Shown here in pieces: positions 15,337-23,148 of a stretch of 29,652 bases of DNA. The notes beneath the pieces were generated by a model that saw only the letters and a program-made list of their open reading frames with translations, was not told where the DNA came from and did no database searches. A program made the position numbers and the translations under genes. The stretch is taken from the NCBI GenBank assembly GCA_050701115.1, contig JBOHER010000440.1:1-29652 (forward strand), in the 5' to 3' direction. Every line of letters begins with the position of its first letter. Within the stretch, counting starts at the first letter, position 1. Source of the DNA: JBOHER01 sp050701115 (GTDB lineage: Bacteria > Actinomycetota > Actinomycetes > Mycobacteriales > Pseudonocardiaceae).

Positions 15337-16422
15337 TCAGAACCGAGGGTGGTCTCCGTGCAGGACGGCGCGCGGCCCGTCCGGGTCCTCGGCCGCCCGC
15401 ACGTCGCCGAGCACCCAGGCGGGCACGTGCCGGGCGGTCAGCACGGCCAACGCACGGTCGACGTCCTCGGGCGCGACGACCGCGACCATGCCGACACCCA
15501 TATTGAACGTCTTCTCCATCTCCACCCTTGCCACCCGGCCGCGGTGCGCGATGAGTCCGAACACCGGGGCAGGCGTCCAGGTGGCCCGCTCCAGCCGGGC
15601 GACCAGCCCGCGCGGCATCACCCGCGCCAGATTGGCCGCCAAACCACCCCCTGTGATGTGCGAGAAGGTCCGCGTGTGCGTTTCGGCAGCCAGCGCGAGG
15701 CAGTCCCGCACATAGATCAGGGTGGGTTCGAGCAACTCCTCACCGAGGGTGCGGCCGAACTCCTCAACGTGGCCGTGCAGCGGCATCCGGGCGTCTTCCA
15801 GTAACACCTTGCGCGCGAGCGAGTAGCCGTTGGAGTGCAGTCCTGACGAGCCCATGGCGATCACCACGTCGCCGGGCCGCACCCGCTCAGGACCGAGCAG
15901 TTCAGCCGCCTCCACCACGCCGACACCGGTGGCGGAAATGTCGTACTCGTCGTCGCCCATCAGGCCCCGGTGCTCGGCGGTCTCGCCGCCCAGCAGGGCA
16001 CAACCCGCCCGGACGCAACCCTCCGCGATACCGGCGACGATGTCCGCGATCCTGGTCGGCACGACCTTGCCGACCGCGATGTAGTCCTGCAGGAACAGCG
16101 GCTCGGCACCGGTGACCACCAGGTCGTCGACCACCATGGCCACCAGGTCGATACCCACCGTGTCGTGCTTGTCCATCGCCTGCGCGATCGCGATCTTGGT
16201 GCCGACACCGTCGGTGGACGCGGCCAGCACCGGCTCCTTCCAGCGATCGAGCTTGAGCGAGAACAGCCCGGCGAATCCGCCGACCCCACCGAGCACCTCC
16301 GGGCGTGTTGCCCGTTCGGCGTGCGGCTTGAGCAGCTCCACAGCTTGCTCGCCTGCCTCGATATCGACGCCGGCTTCCGCATAGGTCGCGCCCTGAGAAG
16401 GCAGTGGCACAACGGACTCCAT
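15337..16422 (-). CDS. purM: Phosphoribosylformylglycinamidine cyclo-ligase (AIR synthetase)
   Basis: PurM closes the imidazole ring of FGAM with ATP, the fifth step of purine synthesis. The 361-residue protein has the N-terminal ATP-binding segment beginning TYAEAGVDIEAGEQAVELLK and ASTDGVGTKIAIA, the middle GIDLVAMVVDDLVVTGAEPLFLQDY, GGETAEHRGL, and the glycine-rich ITGGGLAANLARVMP. The start ATG 16422 lies 27 bp after the purF stop, so purF-purM is one unit, as in mycobacteria. Nothing is missing. Confidence 0.97.
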   Translation of the reverse strand: MESVVPLPSQGATYAEAGVDIEAGEQAVELLKPHAERATRPEVLGGVGGFAGLFSLKLDRWKEPVLAASTDGVGTKIAIAQAMDKHDTVGIDLVAMVVDDLVVTGAEPLFLQDYIAVGKVVPTRIADIVAGIAEGCVRAGCALLGGETAEHRGLMGDDEYDISATGVGVVEAAELLGPERVRPGDVVIAMGSSGLHSNGYSLARKVLLEDARMPLHGHVEEFGRTLGEELLEPTLIYVRDCLALAAETHTRTFSHITGGGLAANLARVMPRGLVARLERATWTPAPVFGLIAHRGRVARVEMEKTFNMGVGMVAVVAPEDVDRALAVLTARHVPAWVLGDVRAAEDPDGPRAVLHGDHPRF

Positions 16423-16449
16423 CCTGAATCAACCCCCGCGTAGGAAAAG

Positions 16450-18021
16450 CTACGGACGCTTGACCGCGTCCTGCGCACCGTACCCGGCCTGCGGAACGGC
16501 GACCGGCGAAGTCGCGGGCACCCCGGGCGCGTTCAGGCTCTCCAGCAGGTGCTTGCCGATAAGTTCGTCCTCCGGCAGCGGGATCGGGTACTTCCCGTCG
16601 AAGCAGGCCGAGCACAGCCGGGACCTCGGCTGCTCGGACGCCGCGACCAGGCCCTCGAGCGACACATAACCCAGCGAGTCCGCACCGACCGACCGCCGGA
16701 CGCCCTCCATATCGAGCCCATTGGCGATCAGCTCTGCCCGGGAGGCGAAGTCGATGCCGTAGAAGCACGGCCAGCGCACCGGCGGGGAGGCGATCCGCAC
16801 GTGCACCTCGAGCGCGCCCGCCTCGCGCAGCATGCGCACCAGCGCGCGCTGGGTGTTGCCGCGCACGATCGAGTCGTCGACCACGACCAGCCGCTTGCCG
16901 CGAATGTCCTCGCGCAGCGGGTTGAGCTTGAGCCGGATACCGAGCTGGCGGATGGTCTGCGAGGGCTGGATGAAGGTTCGGCCGACATAGCCGTTTTTCA
17001 CCAGGCCGGAACCATAGGGAATGCCCGATGCCTGGGCATACCCAATCGCGGCCGGGGTGCCCGACTCGGGGACCGGGATGACCAGGTCACCGTCGGCGGG
17101 TTGCTCCTGGGCCAGCCGCCTGCCGATCTCCACCCGGGTGGCGTGCACGCTGCGGCCGGCGATCGTGGTGTCCGGCCGGGCGAGGTAGACGTACTCGAAT
17201 ACGCAGCCCTTGGGCTCCGGGTTGGCGAACCGCGATGAGCGCAGCCCGTCGGCGTCGATGGCGAGCAGCTCGCCCGGCTCGACCTCCCGCACGAACGACG
17301 CGCCGACGATGTCCAAGGCGGCCGTTTCGCTTGCGACCACCCAGCCTCGCTCGAGACGCCCGAGCACCAGTGGCCGCACGCCGTGCGGATCGCGCGCGGC
17401 GTACAGGGTGTTCTCGTCGGAGAAGACCAAGCAGAACGCACCCCGGAGAGTGGGCAGCAGTTCCAGCGCGGCAGCCTCGACACCTCGATCCGCCGCCGAT
17501 GCCGCCAGCAGGGCGGTGATCACGTCGGAGTCGGTGGTCGCGCCGTTCCTGCTGAGCACGCCAAGTTCGCGGGCTCGCGCGGCCAGCTCCGCTGTGTTGA
17601 CCAAGTTGCCGTTGTGGCCCAGCGCGATGCCGCTGCCGGTCGCGGTGGTGCGGAAGGTCGGCTGCGCGTTCTCCCAGCTGCCGCCGCCGGTAGTCGAGTA
17701 ACGGCAGTGGCCAACCGCGATATAGCCCTGCAGCGAGGTCAGCACCTGCTCGTCGAAAACCTGGCTGACCAGGCCGAGGTCCTTGAACACCACAATCTGC
17801 GATCCGTCGGACACCGAGATGCCCGCCGCCTCCTGACCACGGTGCTGCAACGCATAAAGGCCGTAGTAGGCCAGCTTGGCTACTTCTTCACCGGGCGCCC
17901 AGGCTCCGAAGACCCCACATTCCTCGCGGGGTGCTGGGTCGTTCTCATGGGAGTCAGCGTTCGGGTCGTGACGATCTGCGACTGAGGCCGGATGTGCACT
18001 GTTCTCGGGCGGATTACCCAT
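16450..18021 (-). CDS. purF: Amidophosphoribosyltransferase
   Basis: PurF transfers the glutamine amide to PRPP, the committed step of purine synthesis, and is feedback-inhibited by purine nucleotides. The 523-residue protein has a propeptide ending PREE before the N-terminal nucleophile Cys35 (ECGVFGAW), which is exposed by processing. LYALQHRGQEAAGI, GHNGNLVN and the PRPP loop RLVVVDDSIVRGNT are present. Cysteines in RLCSACFDGKYP are likely ligands of the 4Fe-4S cluster of the Bacillus-type enzyme. The start ATG 18021 gives a propeptide of about 34 residues; a GTG or ATG further upstream (to 18144) would make an unusually long leader and has no better ribosome site. Confidence 0.96.
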   Translation of the reverse strand: MGNPPENSAHPASVADRHDPNADSHENDPAPREECGVFGAWAPGEEVAKLAYYGLYALQHRGQEAAGISVSDGSQIVVFKDLGLVSQVFDEQVLTSLQGYIAVGHCRYSTTGGGSWENAQPTFRTTATGSGIALGHNGNLVNTAELAARARELGVLSRNGATTDSDVITALLAASAADRGVEAAALELLPTLRGAFCLVFSDENTLYAARDPHGVRPLVLGRLERGWVVASETAALDIVGASFVREVEPGELLAIDADGLRSSRFANPEPKGCVFEYVYLARPDTTIAGRSVHATRVEIGRRLAQEQPADGDLVIPVPESGTPAAIGYAQASGIPYGSGLVKNGYVGRTFIQPSQTIRQLGIRLKLNPLREDIRGKRLVVVDDSIVRGNTQRALVRMLREAGALEVHVRIASPPVRWPCFYGIDFASRAELIANGLDMEGVRRSVGADSLGYVSLEGLVAASEQPRSRLCSACFDGKYPIPLPEDELIGKHLLESLNAPGVPATSPVAVPQAGYGAQDAVKRP

Positions 18022-18156
18022 ACCCGGGCGACGCGTGGGCACCAAGAGCTCCTGCCAGGACGAGGGATGGCCAAGTCCAGTGTAACCGGTGGATGTCGTG
18101 CGGCCCGCCGACGACAGGTGGCTCTGCCCACTTCTCGCGGTCAACGCACCGGATGG

Positions 18157-18579
18157 TCAGGTCCCCGTCGGCAGCCAGGTGGAGGTGCCAGGCCGGACCG
18201 GCACCCAGCAACCCGTCACCTCCCCGAGATCGGTCAGCTCCGCGGCGCCCGGCGTGTCCTGATCAGGCAAGGCGATGAGCGCGTCGAGCACCTGCTGCGC
18301 ATGGCCGCGGCACTGCCACAGCACGGTCTGCGGCGCGAGGATGTCCACCTCGGTGCCGGGCATCCGGGTGGCGACCACGTCGTCCTCGGCGTTGAGCGAG
18401 ACCACGTCGACGACCTCATCGTGCACCCGCACACCGACCACCGCGACCACCCCGCCGCTGGCGTCGGTGGGGTGGATGAACTGGTAACCACGGGAGATCA
18501 GTTTACGGAGTCGCGCTTCGATTCCGGCCATCGCCGGAGCGCTGCGGTCCTCGGTCAGGTCTTCAGTCGACGAGGTCAT
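18157..18579 (-). CDS. Conserved hypothetical protein, third gene of the XRE/DUF397 set
   Basis: The protein has 140 residues, no signal peptide and no membrane segment. A helical start (AGIEARLRKLISRGYQFIHP) is followed by alternating beta strands (GGVVAVVGVRVHDEVVDVVSL, DDVVATRM, DILAPQTVLWQCRG), and then by a helix and a C-terminal strand ending WLPTGT. I do not recognise a named family. The start ATG 18579 has GGGGAG 5-6 bases upstream and lies inside the 3' end of the DUF397 gene (17-bp overlap), so the two are translationally coupled. Its position suggests a partner of the DUF397 protein, but this is inference. Confidence 0.75.
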   Translation of the reverse strand: MTSSTEDLTEDRSAPAMAGIEARLRKLISRGYQFIHPTDASGGVVAVVGVRVHDEVVDVVSLNAEDDVVATRMPGTEVDILAPQTVLWQCRGHAQQVLDALIALPDQDTPGAAELTDLGEVTGCWVPVRPGTSTWLPTGT

Positions 18580-18802
18580 CGAACTCCCCATCCTTGGCGC
18601 CGCCGAGGAAGGCCGCCATCTCCGCGCTCGTGTAAACGAGCGCGGGTCCGGTTGGATAGCGAGAGTTGCGTACGGCTATGTCGCCGCCGGGCAAGTGCGC
18701 GACCTCCACGCAGTTGCCCACAGCGCCACTTCGGGCGCTCTTGCGCCAGCGAACTCCAGCGAGTTGCTGCGCAGGCATTCCGTTGACGATCGAATCCGCC
18801 AT
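18563..18802 (-). CDS. DUF397 domain protein
   Basis: The 79-residue protein has the hallmark DUF397 pattern: VRWRKSARSGAVGNCVEVA, then IAVRNSRYPTGPALVYTSAEMAAFL. DUF397 proteins are small partners of XRE regulators in Streptomyces and relatives, as in the whiJ/bld-type and AbaA-like loci that affect development and antibiotic production. The start ATG 18802 was chosen because the family begins just before this point and GGTGGGG lies upstream; the long upstream extension of the frame has no match. The cognate XRE protein is encoded 232 bp upstream on the same strand. Confidence 0.9.
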   Translation of the reverse strand: MADSIVNGMPAQQLAGVRWRKSARSGAVGNCVEVAHLPGGDIAVRNSRYPTGPALVYTSAEMAAFLGGAKDGEFDDLVD

Positions 18803-18835
18803 GATCCCCACCTTCCCGACTTCCCACTCGGGGGA

Positions 18836-18853
18836 TGCATCTGCATGTGCATG
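18836..18853. repeat. Three TGCATn hexamers in the DUF397 upstream region
   Basis: TGCATC, TGCATG and TGCATG follow directly on each other, 34-51 bp upstream of the DUF397 start. A direct repeat in that place is a reasonable binding site for the adjacent XRE regulator, but this is a guess from position only. Confidence 0.35.
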
Positions 18854-19034
18854 TGACCGTGCGGACGTTAGCACTCCGCCACACAAACGCAAATGCTTGT
18901 GCAGGAAGATCCACCGAACTTCGCCCAGGGTGAGTAAAAAGATCACCGGAAGGTGTGGCAAGTGATCAAATTGGACCCTCGTCGGCCGTATCGAGAACAG
19001 AGAGTGATCACGGAAACCGAACGTGACCAGCGGT

Positions 19035-19919
19035 TTAGATCTCGGCGCGCACCTTGGAGAGGAATTGCCTGCTGCTATCGGGTGTTTCCGCGTCGACCGC
19101 GAGCCGGTCGAGCGCGCGGCCGTACTGCTCGATCTCGTCGAGCTTGTCCAGATACAGCGCGCCGGTGAGGTGCTCGATGTAGACGATGTTGGGCAGCTCG
19201 CTCTCGGCGAACCGCAGCAGGGTGAAAGCGCCCTCGGCCGCGTAGCCGCCGGCCTCGAAGGGCAGCACCTGCAACGTGATGTGCGGCAGGGCGGTCAAGT
19301 CGAGCAACAAGTCGATCTGGGCCCGCAAGACCTTTCGGCCGCCGATCGGCCTGCGCAGCACGGCTTCATCCACCACGGCCCACAGCCGCGGAGCGTTGGG
19401 CCGCAAGAGCACCTTCTGCCGCCGCATCCGCAGTGCGACGCGGCGTTCGACCTCGTCATCCACCTGACGCGGCCGCCCATGGCCGGCGATCGCCCGGGCG
19501 TAGCCCTCGGTCTGCAGCAGGCCGGGCACGAACTGCAGCTCGTAGGTCTGAATCCGGGACGCGGATTCTTCGAGCCCGACGTAGTCGTGGAACCAGTTCG
19601 GGATCAGGTCGTTGTAGCGATGCCACCAGCCGGGCTCGTTGGACTGCTCGACCATCTCCACGAAGGACGCACGCTCATCAGGATCGTGCACGCCGTACAT
19701 GGTCAACAGATCTTCGACGTCACGTTTCTTGAAGCTCACCCGGCCGAGTTCGAGCCGGCTCATCTTGGACTCCGAGCCTCGGATCTGGTACCCGGCCTGG
19801 GCACGCGTGACACCGGCCGACTCACGAAGCCGCCGCAGTTGCGCGCCCAGCACCATCCGCCGAGCGGTAGGTGCACCTGATGGATCGGAGACGTTGCCAT
19901 GTTGTGGCGCCACGATCAC
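19035..19919 (-). CDS. XRE-family regulator with DUF5753 domain
   Basis: The 294-residue protein has an N-terminal Cro/C1-type HTH at about residues 23-80 (LGAQLRRLRESAGVTRAQAG, SKMSRLELGRVSF). A DUF5753 domain follows (HDYVGLEESASRIQTYELQ, FVPGLLQTEGYARAI, ending VYIEHLTGALYLD). This is the standard partner of DUF397 proteins (WhiJ-type). Such regulators are thought to act in actinomycete development, with the small partner modulating them. It starts at GTG 19919 and is divergent from the DUF574 methyltransferase across a 109-bp gap. There is no autoregulatory site that I can name with confidence. Confidence 0.92.
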   Translation of the reverse strand: MIVAPQHGNVSDPSGAPTARRMVLGAQLRRLRESAGVTRAQAGYQIRGSESKMSRLELGRVSFKKRDVEDLLTMYGVHDPDERASFVEMVEQSNEPGWWHRYNDLIPNWFHDYVGLEESASRIQTYELQFVPGLLQTEGYARAIAGHGRPRQVDDEVERRVALRMRRQKVLLRPNAPRLWAVVDEAVLRRPIGGRKVLRAQIDLLLDLTALPHITLQVLPFEAGGYAAEGAFTLLRFAESELPNIVYIEHLTGALYLDKLDEIEQYGRALDRLAVDAETPDSSRQFLSKVRAEI

Positions 19920-20028
19920 TCACCGTACTCGAACCCCGAGTCCCGTCAAGCACCGCCGCTTTCACTTGCTGAACACGAACCCCTACCCTCAGTGTGGTCC
20001 GCGTTACTCGAGAACCTGAGAGGCCCTG

Positions 20029-20865
20029 ATGACCGGTGCTACCAGTGCCCAGTCCGAACGCGTCCCGGTAGGCGTCGACCCGACGAGGGCAAGCATCGCC
20101 CGCGTCTACGACGCATTCCTCAATGGCAAGGACAACTACGAGATCGACCGCGAGGTGCTCCGCGGCGTCCAGCAGAAGGCGCCCGAGGCCCAGGACTTGG
20201 CCACCGAGAACCGCGGCTTCTTGATCCGCGCGTGCCGGTTCCTGGCGAGCCAGACCGGAATCAACCAGTTCCTCGACTGCGGGTCGGGGTTGCCCACCGC
20301 GGAGAATGTGCACCAGGTCGTGCAGCGCATCAATCCCGATGCCGACGTCGTCTACATCGACAACGACCCGGTGGTGCTCGCCCATGGCCGGGCGTTGCTC
20401 GAGGAGAATGACCAGACCCACTTCGTTTCGGCCGACATCTTCGAGCCGAGGGCGATTCTCGAGAACGAGGTCGTCCGCAAGCACATCGACTTCTCCCAGC
20501 CGCTTGCCTTCATGCAACTGGGCACCCTGCACCACTACGAGGGCCCGCCCGAGCGACCTGCCGAGATCATGGCGGAATACATCGAGGCGCTACCGTCCGG
20601 CTCCTACGTGGCGATGACGCACTTCCTCGATCCAGAGAACGAGCACAGCGAAGTAGCGCGCAAGATGGAGGAGGTCTTCCAGCACAGCCCGATGGGCTCC
20701 GGCACGTTCCGCACCAAGGCGGAGCTGGAAGATCTCATGCCGGGATTGGAACTCGTCGAGCCGGGTCTGACGCGCTGCGCGGACTGGTGGCCGGACGGCC
20801 CAAGGGTGAAGCCGCTGAACCAGGTGCAGTACTGCATCGCGGGCGCGGTCGGCCGCAAGCCGTGA
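20029..20865 (+). CDS. SAM-dependent methyltransferase of the DUF574 (Methyltransf_19) family
   Basis: The 278-residue protein has the family-typical N-terminus VGVDPTRASIARVYDAFLNGKDNYEIDREV, then FLIRACRFLASQ. The SAM motif QFLDCGSGLPTAENVHQV follows, with the acidic strand 2 residue in VVYIDNDPVVLAHGRALL and the later AFMQLGTLHHY. These proteins are many-copied in actinomycetes and often stand next to XRE/DUF397 genes, as here. The substrate is unknown. A strong inverted repeat that probably ends its transcript begins 5 bases after the stop. Confidence 0.93.
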   Translation: MTGATSAQSERVPVGVDPTRASIARVYDAFLNGKDNYEIDREVLRGVQQKAPEAQDLATENRGFLIRACRFLASQTGINQFLDCGSGLPTAENVHQVVQRINPDADVVYIDNDPVVLAHGRALLEENDQTHFVSADIFEPRAILENEVVRKHIDFSQPLAFMQLGTLHHYEGPPERPAEIMAEYIEALPSGSYVAMTHFLDPENEHSEVARKMEEVFQHSPMGSGTFRTKAELEDLMPGLELVEPGLTRCADWWPDGPRVKPLNQVQYCIAGAVGRKP

Positions 20866-20869
20866 GGAT

Positions 20870-20928
20870 GTCCCCAACGCCACATTGGGGACGCTCAAAT
20901 GTCCCCAATGTGGCATTGGGGACATTTG
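20870..20928. terminator. Double hairpin between convergent genes, bidirectional terminator
   Basis: The first hairpin is GTCCCCAA 20870-20877 with TTGGGGAC 20885-20892. The second has perfect 15-bp arms, CAAATGTCCCCAATG 20896-20910 and CATTGGGGACATTTG 20914-20928, around TGG. GTCCCCAAnG occurs four times in alternating orientation. The element fills the whole 70-bp gap between the plus-strand methyltransferase and the minus-strand sterol-carrier gene. Being palindromic, it can work in both directions. Confidence 0.8.
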
Positions 20929-20935
20929 CACAGCG

Positions 20936-21310
20936 TTAGCCGTGCACAATCGGCAACCACGATGCGAGGTCGGCGCGGGTACCCGAGGCGGTGACCCGGC
21001 CCGCAGCCACCGCCTCGCTCCAGTCCAGCAGGCCCGAGGCCAGTTCGAGCCAGGTTCGCGGATCGGTTTCCACCACATTGGGCGGTGTGCCCCGAGTGTG
21101 CCGTGGCCCCGCGATGCACTGCACGGCGGCGAACGGCGGCACTCTGACCTCGACGCTGTTTCCGGGGGCGTCTCCAGCGAGGGCGCGCAGGCTCAGCCGG
21201 ACCGCTTTGGCCAGTACGGGACGGGCAGGCGCACCGGCTTCACCGCGCAGCCACCCGGACACCTCGCCAACGGCGGCGCTCAGTTCACCCGGATCGGGCG
21301 CGGAAACCAT
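20936..21310 (-). CDS. Sterol carrier family protein (bacterial SCP_3)
   Basis: The 124-residue protein resembles the bacterial SCP orthologue family. A helical N-terminus (SAAVGEVSGWLRGEAG) leads into the sheet and motif VEVRVPPFAAVQCIAGPRHTRGTPPNVVET, ending DPRTWLELASGLLDWSEAVAAGRVTASGTRADLASWLP. The family is thought to bind lipids or other hydrophobic ligands in a pocket, often as a domain of mycothiol-dependent enzymes; a catalytic role is not established. A relative lies between purL and purF in mycobacteria (Rv0807, as I recall), which fits the local order. The start ATG 21310 was preferred over 21388 because homology begins at MVSAPDPGEL. Confidence 0.8.
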   Translation of the reverse strand: MVSAPDPGELSAAVGEVSGWLRGEAGAPARPVLAKAVRLSLRALAGDAPGNSVEVRVPPFAAVQCIAGPRHTRGTPPNVVETDPRTWLELASGLLDWSEAVAAGRVTASGTRADLASWLPIVHG

Positions 21311-21435
21311 GCGCCAAACATAGTCGGCACCACACGGGCGACTGATCATTGTTGGTGGACTGCGCGAAGCCGGGGTGAGTCGTGCCACTAGGATGATCGA
21401 GCAATCACACCGATCCGCCGACCGTTGGGGCGATC

Positions 21436-22038
21436 ATGGCGCACTCGGACGAAGCCGACCGACTGATGCCTGGGCACGAGCGTGCCCGGCCGCCGATCAC
21501 ACGGTCGATGCGCGCCAACGCGCGACGGAACCCGAATACCTGGTTGTACGTGATCGACGAAGCTTTCGACCCGGACGGTGACGTACCGCCGTGGGCGGTA
21601 GTCGGCGCGTACCCGGTCAATGGAGATGGCGACATCGTCGAGGACTTCCACCCCAACGAGCAGTATCGGCCCTCACCGAGGGCGCTCGGTTTCCCCGAGC
21701 CAGAAGGCGAGCTCGAAGAGCTGATGCAGCTGGTCCGCACCTACCACCGGCCTGCGACCGACCTGCCCGCCGTCGTGCTGCGATCGACGCTGTTCGTGTA
21801 CGCGGTCTCGCCGCGACAGAACACCGTCACCGGCTTCCACGACCGCACTGGCCGGGTCGTCGTGCCCGCCTACACCCGCAGGTCGATGCTGCCCAAGGAC
21901 TGGCCCGGCGCACGCAGGCTCACCGGCAGGCAACTGCTGCCGTTCTTGGCAGGCCATCCGCTGGCGATCAACCCACACGGACTGATCACCGCGGTCATTC
22001 CGGCCGCGCACCTCACGGCGGCGGCAGGACACGGCTGA
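21436..22038 (+). CDS. Type VII secretion system-associated protein (SseB-like)
   Basis: The 200-residue protein carries the pattern of proteins annotated as type VII secretion-associated in Pseudonocardiaceae and Streptomyces: NPNTWLYVIDEAFDPDGDVPPWAVVGAYPV, then EDFHPNEQYRPSPRALGFPEP. A C-terminal half typical of SseB N-domains ends in FLAGHPLAINPHGLITAVIPAAHL. There is no signal peptide and no membrane helix. No other ESX gene (eccC, esxA) is in the window, so a secretion role rests on family naming only. The start ATG 21436 is preceded by a weak GGGGCG. Confidence 0.62.
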   Translation: MAHSDEADRLMPGHERARPPITRSMRANARRNPNTWLYVIDEAFDPDGDVPPWAVVGAYPVNGDGDIVEDFHPNEQYRPSPRALGFPEPEGELEELMQLVRTYHRPATDLPAVVLRSTLFVYAVSPRQNTVTGFHDRTGRVVVPAYTRRSMLPKDWPGARRLTGRQLLPFLAGHPLAINPHGLITAVIPAAHLTAAAGHG

Positions 22039-22076
22039 GCTCACGCTGACGAGTGATCCCGGGTCGCCATTTCGGG

Positions 22077-22110
22077 GATGCCCGGGCATCGTGGAATGCG
22101 ATGATCATCG
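22077..22110. promoter_or_regulatory. Two short perfect palindromes upstream of the first GH25 gene
   Basis: GATGCCCGGGCATC (14 bp, 22077-22090) and CGATGATCATCG (12 bp, 22099-22110) lie 22 bp apart centre to centre, about two helical turns, in the 95-bp gap before the muramidase gene. They may be operators. The second overlaps a possible alternative ATG start at 22101. Confidence 0.3.
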
Positions 22111-22133
22111 TCGCACCCGGGAGCCGAGTCATC

Positions 22134-22976
22134 GTGAACCGTTCGCAGCTGCCACAAGTCCTGACCGCCGCTCTTGTCGCGTGCGGGGTGGTGCTGGCGG
22201 ATACGCCCGCGCAGGCCACGCCCAGTCCCGCTCCCGTGTCCACCGCCGATCACATCGAGGACGGCGGTGACCACTACGCGGGTTCGCAGATCGCGCGGCA
22301 TGAAGGCAGGCACGGCGCACCGTATGCGGGCAAGAAGCGCAGCCGAACACTCGGCAACGACGTGAGCCGGTGGCAGGGCAAGGTGGACTGGGCACAGGTG
22401 GTGCGCAAGGGCGCGAAGTTCAGCTACATCAAGGCCACCGAGGGCACCGGCTACCGCAATCGGTACTTCGCCCAGCAGTACAATGGTGCCCGCCGGGCGG
22501 GCCTGATCCGCGGCGCATACCACTTCGCTCGGCCGGACATTTCCAGCGGACCACGGCAGGCGAACTACTTCGTCAAGCACGGCGGACGGTGGTCGCGGGA
22601 TGGCAGAACGCTGCCCGGCATGGTCGATCTCGAATACAACCCCTACGACAACGACCTCGGCTCCTGCTACGGCCGGAGCAAATCCGGAATTGTCAAATGG
22701 ATCAAGGGCTTCTCGATCACCTATCTGCGCCGGACCGGCCGTCGTCCGGTCATCTACACGTCGACCAGTTGGTGGAAGAAGTGCACCGGCAACAGCCCGG
22801 CGTTCGGCAAGAACCATCGCCTTTGGATCGCCCGGTACAACTCCTTCATCGGCGAACTGCCTGCCGGATGGAAGAAGCACACCATCTGGCAGTTCTCCGA
22901 CAAGGGCAAGCTGCCGGGCGATCAGAATTACTTCAACGGGAACATGCGCAAGTTGCGCGCGGTGGCAAAAGGCTGA
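22134..22976 (+). CDS. Secreted GH25 muramidase (lysozyme), copy 1
   Basis: The 280-residue protein is an N-acetylmuramidase that cleaves the MurNAc-GlcNAc bond of peptidoglycan outside the membrane. The signal peptide VLTAALVACGVVLA ends at AQA. The GH25 barrel shows NDVSRWQGKVDW (strand 1 aspartate), SYIKATEGTGY, GAYHFA, the catalytic DLEYN in GMVDLEYNPYDND, and RRPVIYTSTSWWKKC, ending WQFSDKGKLPG. A cysteine pair (GSCYGRS and KKCTGNS) probably forms a disulfide. The start GTG 22134 (MNRSQLPQVL) gives a normal signal peptide and has GGGAG upstream; ATG 22101 is the alternative. It is a tandem paralogue of the next gene. Confidence 0.9.
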   Translation: MNRSQLPQVLTAALVACGVVLADTPAQATPSPAPVSTADHIEDGGDHYAGSQIARHEGRHGAPYAGKKRSRTLGNDVSRWQGKVDWAQVVRKGAKFSYIKATEGTGYRNRYFAQQYNGARRAGLIRGAYHFARPDISSGPRQANYFVKHGGRWSRDGRTLPGMVDLEYNPYDNDLGSCYGRSKSGIVKWIKGFSITYLRRTGRRPVIYTSTSWWKKCTGNSPAFGKNHRLWIARYNSFIGELPAGWKKHTIWQFSDKGKLPGDQNYFNGNMRKLRAVAKG

Positions 22977-23148
22977 CACCGCCGAACCCACCCGGACGGG
23001 CGCCCACTGCCGTTCGTCGCAGAAATTGTCCCACTCTTCGCATTCGCATCACGCGAAATAGTGACAACAACGTTCACTCCAGTAACAATTGACACTCGGG
23101 CTGCTACCTGCAGTGAGCCGTCCACGCGAGGGCACGACGGAGGGAACC

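Noticed and set aside
22977..23148. c-di-AMP (ydaO-type) riboswitch before the second GH25 gene, as seen before some actinobacterial wall hydrolases
   Set aside because: The gap is only 172 bp, and I could not find the conserved core elements.
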